NCBI GenBank assembly: GCA_037388505.1 | Contig: JARRKC010000001.1 | Span: 191,484-255,483 of the forward strand | From: JARRKC01 sp037388505 | Lineage (GTDB): Bacteria > Acidobacteriota > UBA6911 > RPQK01 > JAPXNP01 | Length of the DNA: 64,000 nt | Reading direction: 5' to 3' | Shown: positions 27,001 through 35,726 of the stretch, one piece after another | How positions within the stretch are numbered: the first letter of the stretch is position 1 | Layout of the letters: every line of letters begins with the position of its first letter | Position numbers and translations under genes: made by a program | Notes under the pieces: model-generated | What the model was told of the DNA's origin: nothing | Databases searched by the model: none | What the model saw: the letters and a program-made list of their open reading frames with translations, nothing else

Positions 27001-29141
27001 TGATTGGAAAGCCCGAGAAAGCGATCGAGATGGGCCGGCTGCTCGCTGCCGCCGAGGATCGCCTGTGGCAGCATCGGGGAGCACTTCTTCTTTGCAGCGC
27101 GTATCTCGCGACGGGTAACGTCTGCAGTGCCGAAGAGCAGATCGCACACACCGCCCTTCGCGGCTGGGGTCTTGGGCCCTCCTTCCGTATTGAGACCCGC
27201 CTTTTGCAGGCGAGAGTTCAGCTGGCCAGGGACCGTCCGGATGCCGCCCGGGTCTACGTCCAGGCGGCGCTGCGATCAGCCCGGCAGCTCGAAGATACGG
27301 TCCTGATTGCGGAGGCGCTCGCTCTGAGCATGGATCTCTGGACTCGTCTGGGTCTGCCGCAGCGGGCCAGGGTCCTCGCCCGCAGAGCTCTGCAGGTCCT
27401 CCAGAGAGTCGATCGGCCCCTGCTCCATGCGCAGGTCCTGGCAGGCCTCGCCACGACAGAGGCGGCTCTGGGAAGGCCGGCGGACGGGGAGAAGCACTTC
27501 TCGAGCGCTCTCGAGCGGCTTCAGGCCAACCTTGCTCTGTTCAGCCCGCATCTGAGATCCGGATTCTCGACGAGCCACATCGAACCGCTCGAACGCCAGA
27601 TGGCTCGATCCCTGCGACGGAGCCGCCAGAGCACCCCCTTGAGGCTGGTGAGTCTGACGCAATTCACGACCGCTTTGACCGGCAAAAGCGATCCGACGTG
27701 CCTGGCCAGGAGTCTCTTGAAGTGCCTGCGTGAACAGCTTGGAATAACAGCTGGGAGTTGCTTCTGGACAAACCCGGACGGCGGCATCGGGGCTGCCGCA
27801 GCCTCCACCGGGCAACATCGCTTCGATGCACGGCGTATGGTTCTGGCGGCGATCTCGGGTCAGGGTCCGGAAATCGAGCCTCGAATCATCGACGGGACCT
27901 TGACCCTGGTCGTACCGCTCGATGACTCCCACGGGACGGCAGGATGGCTGTATGCGGAGAGAGTCGGCCCGCTTCCCGAAGTCGAATTCGATCTACTGGG
28001 AACCGTGAAGGCCATCATTCAACTCGCCCTCTCCCACACGTCTCCACGAATCCGACCAACGAACGTGCCGGCTCAGGTCCACCTGCAGAACGGCCGGGTC
28101 CTGGCCGGCCGTCACCCGCAAATCAAACAGATGATCGCGGATGCTCGGAAATTCGCCGCCACGGAAAGTACGGTCCTGATCTGCGGCGAGAGCGGAACAG
28201 GCAAGGAACTGATCGCGCGCGCCATCCACGAATTCAGCAGCCGCCGGGAAGAACCCTTCATTGCCGTCAACTGCGCCAGCTTTGCCATCGACCTCATCGA
28301 AAGCCAGCTCTTCGGTCATGCTCGGGGAGCCTTTACGGGCGCCACGGACACGCGTATCGGGTTCTTCGAAGCGGCGTCGGGTGGAACTCTCTTGCTCGAC
28401 GAAATCTCTTCCATGCCCTTGACCCTTCAGCCGCGCCTGCTCCGAGTCCTCCAGGAGAAGCAGATCATCCGCCTTGGCGAGACCTGTCAACGAGCCGTGG
28501 ACACGCGCGTTCTGGCCGCGACGAACTGCGACTTGAAGGAACTCTGTGAGCGCGGGCTCTTTCGTCCAGACCTGTTTCACCGGCTCAATGTCCTGCGGAT
28601 CGACGTTCCCCCTTTGCGCGACAGAAGCTCGGACATCCCCGTTCTGATACGACACTTCCTGGAGGAGATCTGCGGTGAGTCGGGCATGAACGTTCGCATC
28701 ACCGCAGCGGCCATGGACCTGCTCCGGCGCTACTCCTTTCCCGGCAATGTACGCGAACTTCGCAATCTTCTGGAAAGCCTGGTGCATACCTGCAGCGACG
28801 GCATCATCTCGCCTTCCGATGTGGAAACCAGGCTCGATGGAACCAAGACCACCGCCTCAGGATTCGAGGACCCAGCGGCACTCGAACGCATCGTCGAGGA
28901 GATGGTCGAAGGGCGAAGCGCTTTCTGGTCGGCCGTCCGTCAGCCGTTCCTGGACCGGGATCTCGCCAAACGGGACGTGATCCGCATCGTCTCCATCGGA
29001 TTGGATGCCTGCGGGGGCAACTACCGTCGACTCATCCGCTACTTTGGGCTCGACGATTCGGAGTACAAGAAGTTCCTCAACTTCCTGAGCCACCATGACT
29101 GCAAAGTCGACTTCAGACAGTTCAGGAGGCAAAACGACTAA
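24066..29141 (+). CDS. Pseudokinase-AAA-TPR-GAF-sigma54 giant regulator
   Basis: A 1691-residue multidomain regulator. Residues 1-275 are protein-kinase-like (RYCAPEVLGGWKPDTRSDAY, SLGMLLYYLLTG) but lack a recognisable VAIK Lys, HRD (HAGWLSPAK instead) and DFG, hence a pseudokinase. About 280-560 is a STAND/AAA ATPase with Walker A SGPAGIGKTF. About 600-1190 is helical TPR-like repeats. About 1210-1340 is GAF-like. About 1345-1575 is a sigma-54 interaction ATPase: GESGTGKELIARAIH, the intact GAFTGA loop (near 1421), LLDEISSMPL and FRPDLFHRLNVLRIDVPPLR. The C-terminus is not Fis-like but ends in a helical module (GGNYRRLIRYFGLDDSEYKK). It should open RNA polymerase-sigma-54 promoters after sensing a signal; the divergent subtilase is a natural candidate target but no sigma-54 site was seen. 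GAGGG precedes the ATG. Confidence 0.92.
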   Translation: MEVSGGGNQVKHYGVLRPLESGPDIRVFLVQSGLTESASQRVLTLIPAGFQETDEGYRTAEHFYNLRSQTRHPLLPEIQGLEFRGKQAGFVTSYLADPTLYEAGSSWPFERRLEAAQDILLLFEFLHRRGIHAGWLSPAKVFCHNEDLTTVNLVLPSEVLADTCPSVRSLRYCAPEVLGGWKPDTRSDAYSLGMLLYYLLTGSEPFSDSNPDSIRRKQVAVNPTPVRILKEDLPPYCQVLIDGLIRKRPQDRFSIEQALQFLSENTTRTCWHVPSLSTPMLGRPTELEHLQRCLDRFVRNPRPLVAVVSGPAGIGKTFLTEQLVISARMRRLGVLHVAHRETDGAFEALRHSLENRTVSADSVAVSLTTATTSLEGRDIIASILELARAAPLVIRATDLQWLDEGSLEIYRQILGGQEPVMLLGDRRSDEPSHYGKELTDEFRNTGRFTELPLDPLSTESVKEILASAIGTGWPDLWLDQTTRICAGNPFHLTALLAFLRDRGQLSYGSLGWTGQHLLEAKWEPPHTVSEGLRARVERLGEQDRGILDYLALFNRPAELDLLSRAIDADSHQLLDRLRRLERLGFLEISGSFACPLATLSHRWLHAVLEQDLSPATRKQLHQKILNALVLAPTPQERPGLEELARHSIAAGSKQAAKKWTKVAVAGLRGDRLFRQASVLFERAISEGCLSPLCWEDVKTRIELLFLAGNHSRCEDTIRLQLAGHCSRSRLSYLWTMLARIRILRGSLREAGHLLEQAHSLCHDEPAFLEAAAELVARLSRAGKLAEARHLTSQLLQMGGKAGTPEVVAKVSQALFYFFRRSGLYREAIVWSVRSIRASSRLGESAFLARLCLELGAVQLNRGDYAATRRLTRYGIETAGRVGNAKLRFEASLCEARLANRAGRHSTAERLLREWTRQAHRDSRLDLNARLFAELSMAALERLRLHLAERYIKAGRRFLTEEASDAACELASVDGRLQLLIGKPEKAIEMGRLLAAAEDRLWQHRGALLLCSAYLATGNVCSAEEQIAHTALRGWGLGPSFRIETRLLQARVQLARDRPDAARVYVQAALRSARQLEDTVLIAEALALSMDLWTRLGLPQRARVLARRALQVLQRVDRPLLHAQVLAGLATTEAALGRPADGEKHFSSALERLQANLALFSPHLRSGFSTSHIEPLERQMARSLRRSRQSTPLRLVSLTQFTTALTGKSDPTCLARSLLKCLREQLGITAGSCFWTNPDGGIGAAAASTGQHRFDARRMVLAAISGQGPEIEPRIIDGTLTLVVPLDDSHGTAGWLYAERVGPLPEVEFDLLGTVKAIIQLALSHTSPRIRPTNVPAQVHLQNGRVLAGRHPQIKQMIADARKFAATESTVLICGESGTGKELIARAIHEFSSRREEPFIAVNCASFAIDLIESQLFGHARGAFTGATDTRIGFFEAASGGTLLLDEISSMPLTLQPRLLRVLQEKQIIRLGETCQRAVDTRVLAATNCDLKELCERGLFRPDLFHRLNVLRIDVPPLRDRSSDIPVLIRHFLEEICGESGMNVRITAAAMDLLRRYSFPGNVRELRNLLESLVHTCSDGIISPSDVETRLDGTKTTASGFEDPAALERIVEEMVEGRSAFWSAVRQPFLDRDLAKRDVIRIVSIGLDACGGNYRRLIRYFGLDDSEYKKFLNFLSHHDCKVDFRQFRRQND

Positions 29142-29187
29142 GAAAAGGTCCGAGTTCCAAGTAGAAGCTGCGAACTGGGCGGGAAAG

Positions 29188-29315
29188 GCGTCCTCGCTTG
29201 TCCCGGAGGCCGGGACCTCTCGCGCATGGTTCGTGCCGAGCTTCAAAGTTCAGCCGGTGCGAACGGCAGCCGCCAACCCTCAAAGCCCGGAACTCGGAAC
29301 TCCGGAACTCGGAAC
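29188..29315 (-). repeat. Long dispersed intergenic repeat, copy 4, plus GGAACTC tract
   Basis: GCGTCCTCGCTTGTCC at 29188 through CCGAGCTTCAAAGTTCAGCC and GGTGCGAACGG (to about 29270) aligns with 38368-38450 in the same direction. 29285-29315 is a short GGAACTC(C) array. The stretch lies between the regulator stop and the cytochrome gene and holds no other feature. Confidence 0.6.
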
Positions 29316-29318
29316 TCC

Positions 29319-29660
29319 TCAGTCTTTCTTCCCAAGGGATCGGATGTAGGCGATCACGTCGGTGATCTCTCCGGGCGTTATACCCTTGACCGCCGGCATC
29401 TTGCCCTTACCCTTGGTGATGATATCCGTAAACTCCGCGTCGGTCTTCTTCTGGATGTACTCCGACGACATGGGATGAAACTCAACCTTCATCATTCGCG
29501 CGATGGCCGGGTTCCCTTCGCCGTCGGCGCCGTGGCACATCTTGCAGCGCTTCATGAACACGGCCTTGCCCTGATCGACATTACCCTCCGTCATGCCGAG
29601 AAGCAGGACGGGCGCGACCAGGATCAGCGAAACCAAAGTCGAAAAGGCTATCTTCTTCAT
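29319..29660 (-). CDS. Class I cytochrome c (monohaem, exported)
   Basis: A 113-residue exported cytochrome c. The ATG at 29660 (MKKIAFSTLVSLILVAPVLL) follows AGGAGAGATCGGAGC and opens a clean signal peptide. The haem motif CKMCH lies near residue 40 (FMKRCKMCHGADGEGNP). The sixth ligand is likely the Met of KGKMPAVKG, and the C-terminal helix EITDVIAYIRSLGKK is typical of class I cytochromes. It would act as a periplasmic electron carrier. It has no redox-enzyme neighbour: topA lies immediately upstream on the same strand. Confidence 0.92.
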   Translation of the reverse strand: MKKIAFSTLVSLILVAPVLLLGMTEGNVDQGKAVFMKRCKMCHGADGEGNPAIARMMKVEFHPMSSEYIQKKTDAEFTDIITKGKGKMPAVKGITPGEITDVIAYIRSLGKKD

Positions 29661-29702
29661 GCTCCGATCTCTCCTCTTCAAGAACGATCCAGCACGGAAT
29701 GA

Positions 29703-32147
29703 TCAGGGTGACACCGCATCTCGCTCCCGGGTCGCCCGGGTCTCACTGCTGTCTGAATCGCCTACCGTTACTTGGAAGTCACATTCTCGATTGGGACATC
29801 TGCGCACGGTCCCATCCTTCTTGGTCGTCTTCTCCAACAGGAAGGGCGATCCGCATTCGGGGCACGGCATCGGCACAGGCTTCTGCCAGACAACGAATTG
29901 GCACTCCGGATAGGTGTCGCAACCGTAGAAGGTTCGGCCCCGCCTGGAACGCCGTTCGATCAGTTCGCCCTTGCCACACTCCGGACACTGGACGCCCGTC
30001 TTTCTCGGTTTGATGTACCTGCAGTCCGGATAGTTGCGGCACGCGACGAATTCTCCGTAGCGACCCTGCTTGCGGACCAGATTCTCTCCGCACTTGGGGC
30101 ACTTCTCATCCAGGACCTTCTCCTGCGCCGGCACTGCCTGCCCATTGACCTCGACCAGCTTCTTGGTGTTCTTGCACTCGGGATAACCCGTACACGCAAG
30201 AAACGGGCCGAATTTACCTTTCTTGAGAACCATCGGACGCCCGCACTGAGAACAGGTTTCTTGCGGGGATTCGGCCGAATCGCTCGAGACCTCGTGGGTC
30301 AACTCGCGCGTATTCCGGCACTTGGGAAAGTTGGTACAGGCCAGGAATTTCCCGAACTTGCCCCAGCGGATCACCATGGGACTACCACACTTCTCACACT
30401 TTTCGTCGGTGGGTATCTCCTCACGTTTGAGGTTCTTCATGTCGGCACGAGCACGCTCGAGGCGCTCCTTGAAGCCGCTGTAGAACTCCGCCAGGGTGTC
30501 GATCCAGTCCGCCTTTCCGGCCTCGATGCTGTCGAGTTCCCCCTCCAGCCGGGCCGTATAGTCATAATCGAAAACCTCGACGAAGTGGCCGATCAGCAGG
30601 TCGATCACGATCTCGCCCAACTCGGTCGGAACGAAGCGATTCTCTTCCTTGCGAACATAGTCACGGCTGAGGATAACGGACAGAATCTGCTGGTAGGTCG
30701 ACGGTCGGCCGATCCCCTTTTCCTCCAGTGACTTGACGAGACTCGCTTCGTTGTAGCGGGGAGGAGGCTGGGTGAACTTCTGCTCGCGCATGATCTCATG
30801 GACCTGCAGTCTTTCTCCCTCGCGAAGGTCGGGCAGCAGCTTGCCTTCGCCCTCGTCGACTGCGGCGTTGTCGTCTTCGTCGGAGCGATAGAGCTTGAGA
30901 AACCCGTCGAACCGAAGGATCGAGCCCACCGCCTTGAATTCGGCCGGCCCGGCTCCGATGACGATGCTCGTTTGATCGAACAGAGCCGGTGTCATCTGGG
31001 ATGCCACGAAGCGGTTCCAAATCAGCGTGTAGAGTCTCAGTTCGTCCTTGCCCAAATACGGTCTGAGACTCTGCGGGTCGCGCGCCGCGGAAGTCGGGCG
31101 AATGGCTTCATGAGCATCTTGGGCACCTTTCTTGCTGCTGTAGCGTATGGCTTCCCCGGGCAGATAATCAGAACCGAACTGGCCGGAGATGAATTCGCGA
31201 GCCTCGGAGAGCGCATCTTCGGAAATCCGGGTGGAATCGGTCCTCATGTAGGTGATGAGGCCAACCGATCCTTCGGTACCGATTTCGATGCCTTCATAGA
31301 GCCGCTGTGCCACCTGCATCGTCCGTTTGACGGTGAAACCGAGTTTGCGAACGGCCTCCTGCTGCAGTTTGCTGGTAATGAACGGAGGCAGAGGCCGTCG
31401 TTTCCGCTCTTTCTTCTGGATCTTCGTGACGATGAAATCCGAAGCGTTCAACTCCTTCAGGAGCTGATCTGCCTCCTTCTGATTGGAGATCTTAAACTTG
31501 CGGTTTCGATAGCGGGACGCCTTCGCTTCGAACTCAGGCTTCTTGCTGCCTTCCAGACGCGCCCGAAAATCCCAGTATTCTTCCGGCTCGAAAGCGCGAA
31601 TCTCCCGTTCCCGGTCGACGATCATTCGAACCGCCACAGTTTGCACGCGCCCGGCGGAGAGTCCTTTCTTGACCTTCTGCCAAAGCAGCGGGCTCACTTT
31701 GTAGCCGACGATGCGGTCGAGAATCCGCCGCGCCTGCTGAGCCTCCACCTTGTGACTGTCGATCTCCGTGGGATTCTCGAAGGCATGGAGAATGGCGGAT
31801 TTGGTGATTTCGTTGAACAGGACCCGGTAGACGTGGTGCCCTTCACTGCCATCGAGTTCATGGGCCAAGTGAAAACAGATGGCTTCGCCTTCCCGGTCAG
31901 GGTCGGCGGCAAGATAGATGGAATCGGCCTGGCGAGCCTCCTTCTTCAGCTCCGCAACGATCTTTTCCTTGCCGGGAATGACCCGATAAGTCGGTTGAAA
32001 TCCGTGTTTTATATCGACCCCGAGGGCCCGCGGCGGCAGGTCGCGGACGTGACCCCGTGATGCCCGGACAAAGAACTGCTTGCCCAGGTACTTCCCGATG
32101 GTCCTGGCCTTGGCCGGGGATTCTACGATGACCATTGACTTCTTCAA
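29703..32147 (-). CDS. topA: DNA topoisomerase I (type IA)
   Basis: An 814-residue type IA topoisomerase that relaxes negative supercoils through a 5'-phosphotyrosine intermediate. The TOPRIM domain is at the N-terminus (MVIVESPAKARTIGKYLG; later DPDREGEAICFHLAHEL). The active-site Tyr is in GLITYMRTDSTRIS near residue 300. Five C-terminal four-Cys zinc ribbons (CEKCGSPM, CSQCGRPM, CPKCGENL, CPECGKGEL, CPECGSPF) bind DNA. The start is the TTG at 32147: GGAGGA lies 6 nt upstream, and the resulting MKKSMVIVESPAKA matches the usual family N-terminus better than the internal ATG at 32135. dprA lies upstream on the same strand, a common topA neighbour. Confidence 0.97.
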   Translation of the reverse strand: MKKSMVIVESPAKARTIGKYLGKQFFVRASRGHVRDLPPRALGVDIKHGFQPTYRVIPGKEKIVAELKKEARQADSIYLAADPDREGEAICFHLAHELDGSEGHHVYRVLFNEITKSAILHAFENPTEIDSHKVEAQQARRILDRIVGYKVSPLLWQKVKKGLSAGRVQTVAVRMIVDREREIRAFEPEEYWDFRARLEGSKKPEFEAKASRYRNRKFKISNQKEADQLLKELNASDFIVTKIQKKERKRRPLPPFITSKLQQEAVRKLGFTVKRTMQVAQRLYEGIEIGTEGSVGLITYMRTDSTRISEDALSEAREFISGQFGSDYLPGEAIRYSSKKGAQDAHEAIRPTSAARDPQSLRPYLGKDELRLYTLIWNRFVASQMTPALFDQTSIVIGAGPAEFKAVGSILRFDGFLKLYRSDEDDNAAVDEGEGKLLPDLREGERLQVHEIMREQKFTQPPPRYNEASLVKSLEEKGIGRPSTYQQILSVILSRDYVRKEENRFVPTELGEIVIDLLIGHFVEVFDYDYTARLEGELDSIEAGKADWIDTLAEFYSGFKERLERARADMKNLKREEIPTDEKCEKCGSPMVIRWGKFGKFLACTNFPKCRNTRELTHEVSSDSAESPQETCSQCGRPMVLKKGKFGPFLACTGYPECKNTKKLVEVNGQAVPAQEKVLDEKCPKCGENLVRKQGRYGEFVACRNYPDCRYIKPRKTGVQCPECGKGELIERRSRRGRTFYGCDTYPECQFVVWQKPVPMPCPECGSPFLLEKTTKKDGTVRRCPNRECDFQVTVGDSDSSETRATRERDAVSP

Positions 32148-32302
32148 AACTGATCCTCCACGGTCCGCTCACTGTCCTGCTTCGAAAGAAGCTGACTTCT
32201 CACTCGAGCCGGTTTCCGCACCCGGGAGACCTGTCCTCGATTCCCCCGAACGCCCGGCCCATCGGACCGTAATCTATAGCACAAGACGCATCCTGCTGTT
32301 GG

Positions 32303-33448
32303 TCAGTTGCGAATCGGCGCTCTTTCCTCTTTGGTCGATGATACCGTAACCAGTCGGCGGCAATAGCGCCTTCCCGGAAGAGAACGAACCAGTCCTTTGG
32401 CCTCGAGCGACACCAGAATCCCGCTGAGATCCGTGATGTTCCGGCCGCTGCGTACGAGCAGACGGTCAAAAGGCTCGGCCTCCTCGACCAAGAGCATCCT
32501 CAGGATTTCCTCTTCCACCGGATCCGGCTGTTGTCGATCCGTCTCTTCGTCGAGCTTTCGCTCGAGGGCATTCAGAATGTGCACCGGCAAACCTTCGAGC
32601 ACATCCTGCACGTCCAGCAGTGGCCGCGCTCCCTGCTTGATCAGATGATTCGGCCCATAGCTTCCGGGATTGGTGATGTTTCCCGGCACGGCCCAGAGTT
32701 CCCGATCCTGTTCGAGCGTCAGACGCGCAGTGATCAAAGACCCGGAAAACTCGGAAGCCTCGGGAATGACCGTGCCGACTGAAAGGCCTGAAATGATGCG
32801 ATTTCGGATCGGGAAGTTCTGCGGAGCCGGAAATGCCCCCAGAGGGCATTCGGAGACCACGCAGCCCGTCTCGCGGATCTGCTGGTACAGTTTCCTGTGA
32901 CTGCGCGGGTAGACAACATCGACACCGGTTCCCAGAACGGCAACCGTTTCGCCTGAACCCGAAAGGGCGCCCTGATGAGCCTTGCCGTCGATTCCGAGAG
33001 CCATGCCGCTGACCACGACCAGGCCGCGCCGAACCAGATCCCGGCCCAGCGTGTAGGCGACCTCGCTCCCGTAGACCGAGCAGCGGCGCGATCCCACGAC
33101 AGCAATGGCCGGCTTTGACAGAATGGCCGTATCTCCGAGGGCGTAGAGGACCAGCGGGGGATCGAAGATCTGCCCGAGCAGCGGAGGATAGCCGGCATCG
33201 AGCCGGGTCAGAATCTCGATTCCACGTTCGGATGCCGCCTTCAAAGCCGTTTCCGCATCCTTCCGGGCCCAGCCGCCCAGGATGTAGAACTGGATGTCGG
33301 TGGACAAACCGAGGGCTCTCAGGTCGGCCCGTGTCATGCTGAAGAACTCGGCCGGTTCGGTCACTTGCCGGAGCAACCGCGCCGTCCTGGTGCTCCCCAG
33401 TCCGGGAATCAGTGACAAGCTCAACAGGTCGAAAGATTTCTGCTCCAT
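32303..33448 (-). CDS. dprA: DNA-processing protein A (DprA/Smf)
   Basis: A 381-residue DprA. It begins with a helix-hairpin-helix/SAM-like region (LSLIPGLGSTRTARLLRQ), then the Rossmann-like core with VGSRRCSVYGSEVAYTLGRD, VVSGMALGIDGKAHQGALS and FPIRNRIISGLSVGTVIPEA, ending with a winged-helix domain (NITDLSGILVSLEAKGLVRS). DprA loads RecA onto incoming single-stranded DNA in transformation. No competence operon is in the window. It is followed by topA at about 155 bp. Confidence 0.96.
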   Translation of the reverse strand: MEQKSFDLLSLSLIPGLGSTRTARLLRQVTEPAEFFSMTRADLRALGLSTDIQFYILGGWARKDAETALKAASERGIEILTRLDAGYPPLLGQIFDPPLVLYALGDTAILSKPAIAVVGSRRCSVYGSEVAYTLGRDLVRRGLVVVSGMALGIDGKAHQGALSGSGETVAVLGTGVDVVYPRSHRKLYQQIRETGCVVSECPLGAFPAPQNFPIRNRIISGLSVGTVIPEASEFSGSLITARLTLEQDRELWAVPGNITNPGSYGPNHLIKQGARPLLDVQDVLEGLPVHILNALERKLDEETDRQQPDPVEEEILRMLLVEEAEPFDRLLVRSGRNITDLSGILVSLEAKGLVRSLPGRRYCRRLVTVSSTKEERAPIRN

Positions 33449-33479
33449 TCTCTATATAAGAACGCAGCAGAAATGAAAT

Positions 33480-34292
33480 CTACGAAATCGCTTTGGCGGA
33501 AGGCATCGTCAGAAACTCGATGGGGCGAATTTCTTCGATCAGCCCCAGCTTGCCGGCAAGCTCGTAGAAGCGGCTCAATCCCCGAAGATTCAGTTCGTCC
33601 AGGCTGAAGTTGAGATTGCCGGTCAGATATTGGCGTATCTCTCGGGAGGAGATGGGGAGACGGGACGCATACCATTCCGAAATGAACGGAATCGACTGCA
33701 GTCCTTCGTTGCGCGACTGTTCGAAGTCCTCGGCCTCCGCCCCGAGTTCGATCCCCTCACGGACCGCCCAAAAGGCAAAAACGAAGGGAAGTCCCGTGAA
33801 CCGGTTCCACTCTCCGGCCAGATCGTAGACATAGAGCCCTTCCCTCGGAATAGCCAGAGCGGGATTGCCGATCAACAGCGCCGCATCGGTCTCTTCGAGC
33901 ATGGTTCGGGGATTGGGCGGAAACTCGATGTATTCGACGGACCGGCAACCGTAAAACTCCTCGAGCAGGATCTTGAGCAGAACGACCGACGTTCGGCTCG
34001 ACACGTCCAGGGCAACTCGCCGAACATCCCGGATCGGCTTACGGCTCAAGAACAGGACGCTGCGGACTTCTTCGCGCGAAGCAATGGCGATTCCGGGCAG
34101 CACGCGGAGACCGGGAATTCTCTGATACTCGATCACCGGAATCAGCCCGACGTCGGCCTCTCCCGAACGGAGTTTCCGCGCACATTCGGAGGGCACGTCG
34201 AAGAGGATCTCATGGCGGCCCTTGAGGGATCCGTGAATGAAGCCCCATCCCAGGGGCACGGCGTTCAGGAACTCGATGAAGGAAATGCGCAA
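33480..34292 (-). CDS. mqnA: Chorismate dehydratase (futalosine menaquinone pathway)
   Basis: A 270-residue member of the MqnA/MqnD periplasmic-binding-like family. The start (MRISFIEFLNAVPLGWGF, with FLNAVPL) and the motif CARKLRSGEADVGLIPVIEY are typical of MqnA, as are ALDVSSRTSVVLLKILLEE and DAALLIGNPAL. MqnA converts chorismate to 3-[(1-carboxyvinyl)oxy]benzoate, the first step of the futalosine route to menaquinone. MqnA rather than MqnD is favoured by the SRTSVVL segment. It lies 31 bp upstream of dprA and could be co-transcribed with it. Confidence 0.9.
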   Translation of the reverse strand: MRISFIEFLNAVPLGWGFIHGSLKGRHEILFDVPSECARKLRSGEADVGLIPVIEYQRIPGLRVLPGIAIASREEVRSVLFLSRKPIRDVRRVALDVSSRTSVVLLKILLEEFYGCRSVEYIEFPPNPRTMLEETDAALLIGNPALAIPREGLYVYDLAGEWNRFTGLPFVFAFWAVREGIELGAEAEDFEQSRNEGLQSIPFISEWYASRLPISSREIRQYLTGNLNFSLDELNLRGLSRFYELAGKLGLIEEIRPIEFLTMPSAKAIS

Positions 34293-34490
34293 TCGTTTAC
34301 TCCCAGAATTGCCAGCCTAGCACGAACCAGGAAACGAAGTTCCGACTGTAGGACGTCCGTCCCCGGATGTCCCGGCACTCCCAACGAGCGTCCCCGGCAC
34401 CGCCTGTGCGGCCGCCGCGGCGCCGCCGAGCAGCGCTGATCCTACTCGGAACCACTTGGGGCACTCCCCCGGAGGGGCTAGAATCGCTCT

Positions 34491-35660
34491 ATGTCCGTCG
34501 AAGTCGGCCTGGAAGTCCTCCTCGATACTGAACTCGACTTGGTTCGCGGTCGGCGGGTCGGTCTCCTCGCTCATCCTGCCTCCGTCGATTCGCGACTGGT
34601 CCATGCCGTCGACCGGCTCATGGCAACACGGGATGTCGAGTTGACCGCCCTGTTCGGCCCGCAGCACGGCGCCCGGGGCGAGACACAGGCGAACATGATC
34701 GAATGGGCGGGCTATCGGGATCCCGCGACCGGTCTGCCGGTCCATTCGCTTTACGGCAACACCCGAAAGCCGACCGAAGCAATGCTCCAGGACATCGATG
34801 TGCTGCTGATCGACCTGCAGGATGTGGGAGCCCGTTACTACACCTTCATCTACACGATGGCTCTGGCCATGGAAGCCTGCGCCGAATGCGGAAAGGAAGT
34901 CGTTGTGCTCGACCGCCCGAATCCGATCAACGGCGCGGACCTGGAGGGACCTCTGCTCGATGCGAGTTTCGCTTCGTTCGTCGGGCTTTATCCCATACCC
35001 GTTCGCCACGGCATGACGATCGCGGAGCTGGCCCGGCTGTTCAACGCCGAATTCGGCCTGGGCTGCAACCTGAACGTGGTGGAAATGCATGGTTGGCAGC
35101 GCGAGATGTACTTCGACCAGACCGGATTGTTGTGGGTTCCCCCATCTCCGAATATGCCCCGGCTGGAGACGGCCTTGGTCTACCCCGGCCTGTGCCTGCT
35201 CGAGGGGACGAATGTCTCGGAAGGTCGCGGCACGACGACCCCCTTCGAGCTCAGCGGAGCACCCTGGATCGATCCCGACGAGCTGGTGAAGAGCTTCGCG
35301 CGGCTCGACCTTCCCGGTGCGCGGTTTCGTCCCGCCTGGTTCCAGCCCACCTTCGACAAGTGGACCGGACATCGGATCGGCGGAGCCCAGCTTCATGTAG
35401 TGGACCGTCATACCTTCAAACCATTCCGGACCGGCCTGGAGATCGTGCGGGCCTACCGCGATCGCGGCGGCCGGCATTTCCTCTGGAAGCAGCCGCCCTA
35501 TGAGTATGAGTTCCAGCTTCTTCCCTTCGACATCCTGTGCGGCTCTGACCGGATTCGCCACGTTCTCGAGGACGGAGGCGACCTCGGAGCACTCGAAGAG
35601 ACATGGTCGGCCGACCTCCAAGTCTTCCGTGCGACCCGCGAACGCTACCTCCTGTATTAG
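34491..35660 (+). CDS. namZ: DUF1343 exo-beta-N-acetylmuramidase (NamZ-like)
   Basis: A 389-residue DUF1343 (GH171) protein. The N-terminal Rossmann-like part has VGLLAHPASVDSRLVHAVD and LFGPQHGARGETQANMI, where family members read GPEHGxRG. IDLQDVGARYYTFIYTMALA and VVLDRPNPINGADLEGPLLD are strongly conserved. NamZ releases terminal MurNAc from peptidoglycan fragments. No signal peptide is evident at the chosen ATG, so it is either cytoplasmic or starts elsewhere. Its position before CYTH, MurU-like and AmgK-like genes supports a role in cell-wall recycling. CCGGAGGGG lies before the start at slightly long spacing. Confidence 0.88.
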   Translation: MSVEVGLEVLLDTELDLVRGRRVGLLAHPASVDSRLVHAVDRLMATRDVELTALFGPQHGARGETQANMIEWAGYRDPATGLPVHSLYGNTRKPTEAMLQDIDVLLIDLQDVGARYYTFIYTMALAMEACAECGKEVVVLDRPNPINGADLEGPLLDASFASFVGLYPIPVRHGMTIAELARLFNAEFGLGCNLNVVEMHGWQREMYFDQTGLLWVPPSPNMPRLETALVYPGLCLLEGTNVSEGRGTTTPFELSGAPWIDPDELVKSFARLDLPGARFRPAWFQPTFDKWTGHRIGGAQLHVVDRHTFKPFRTGLEIVRAYRDRGGRHFLWKQPPYEYEFQLLPFDILCGSDRIRHVLEDGGDLGALEETWSADLQVFRATRERYLLY

Positions 35661-35726
35661 CTCCGCGGCGCGGCACCAGGATCCGGAGATCCGAACTTCT
35701 GCTAAGATTTGCCTCGCGAGGGAACT

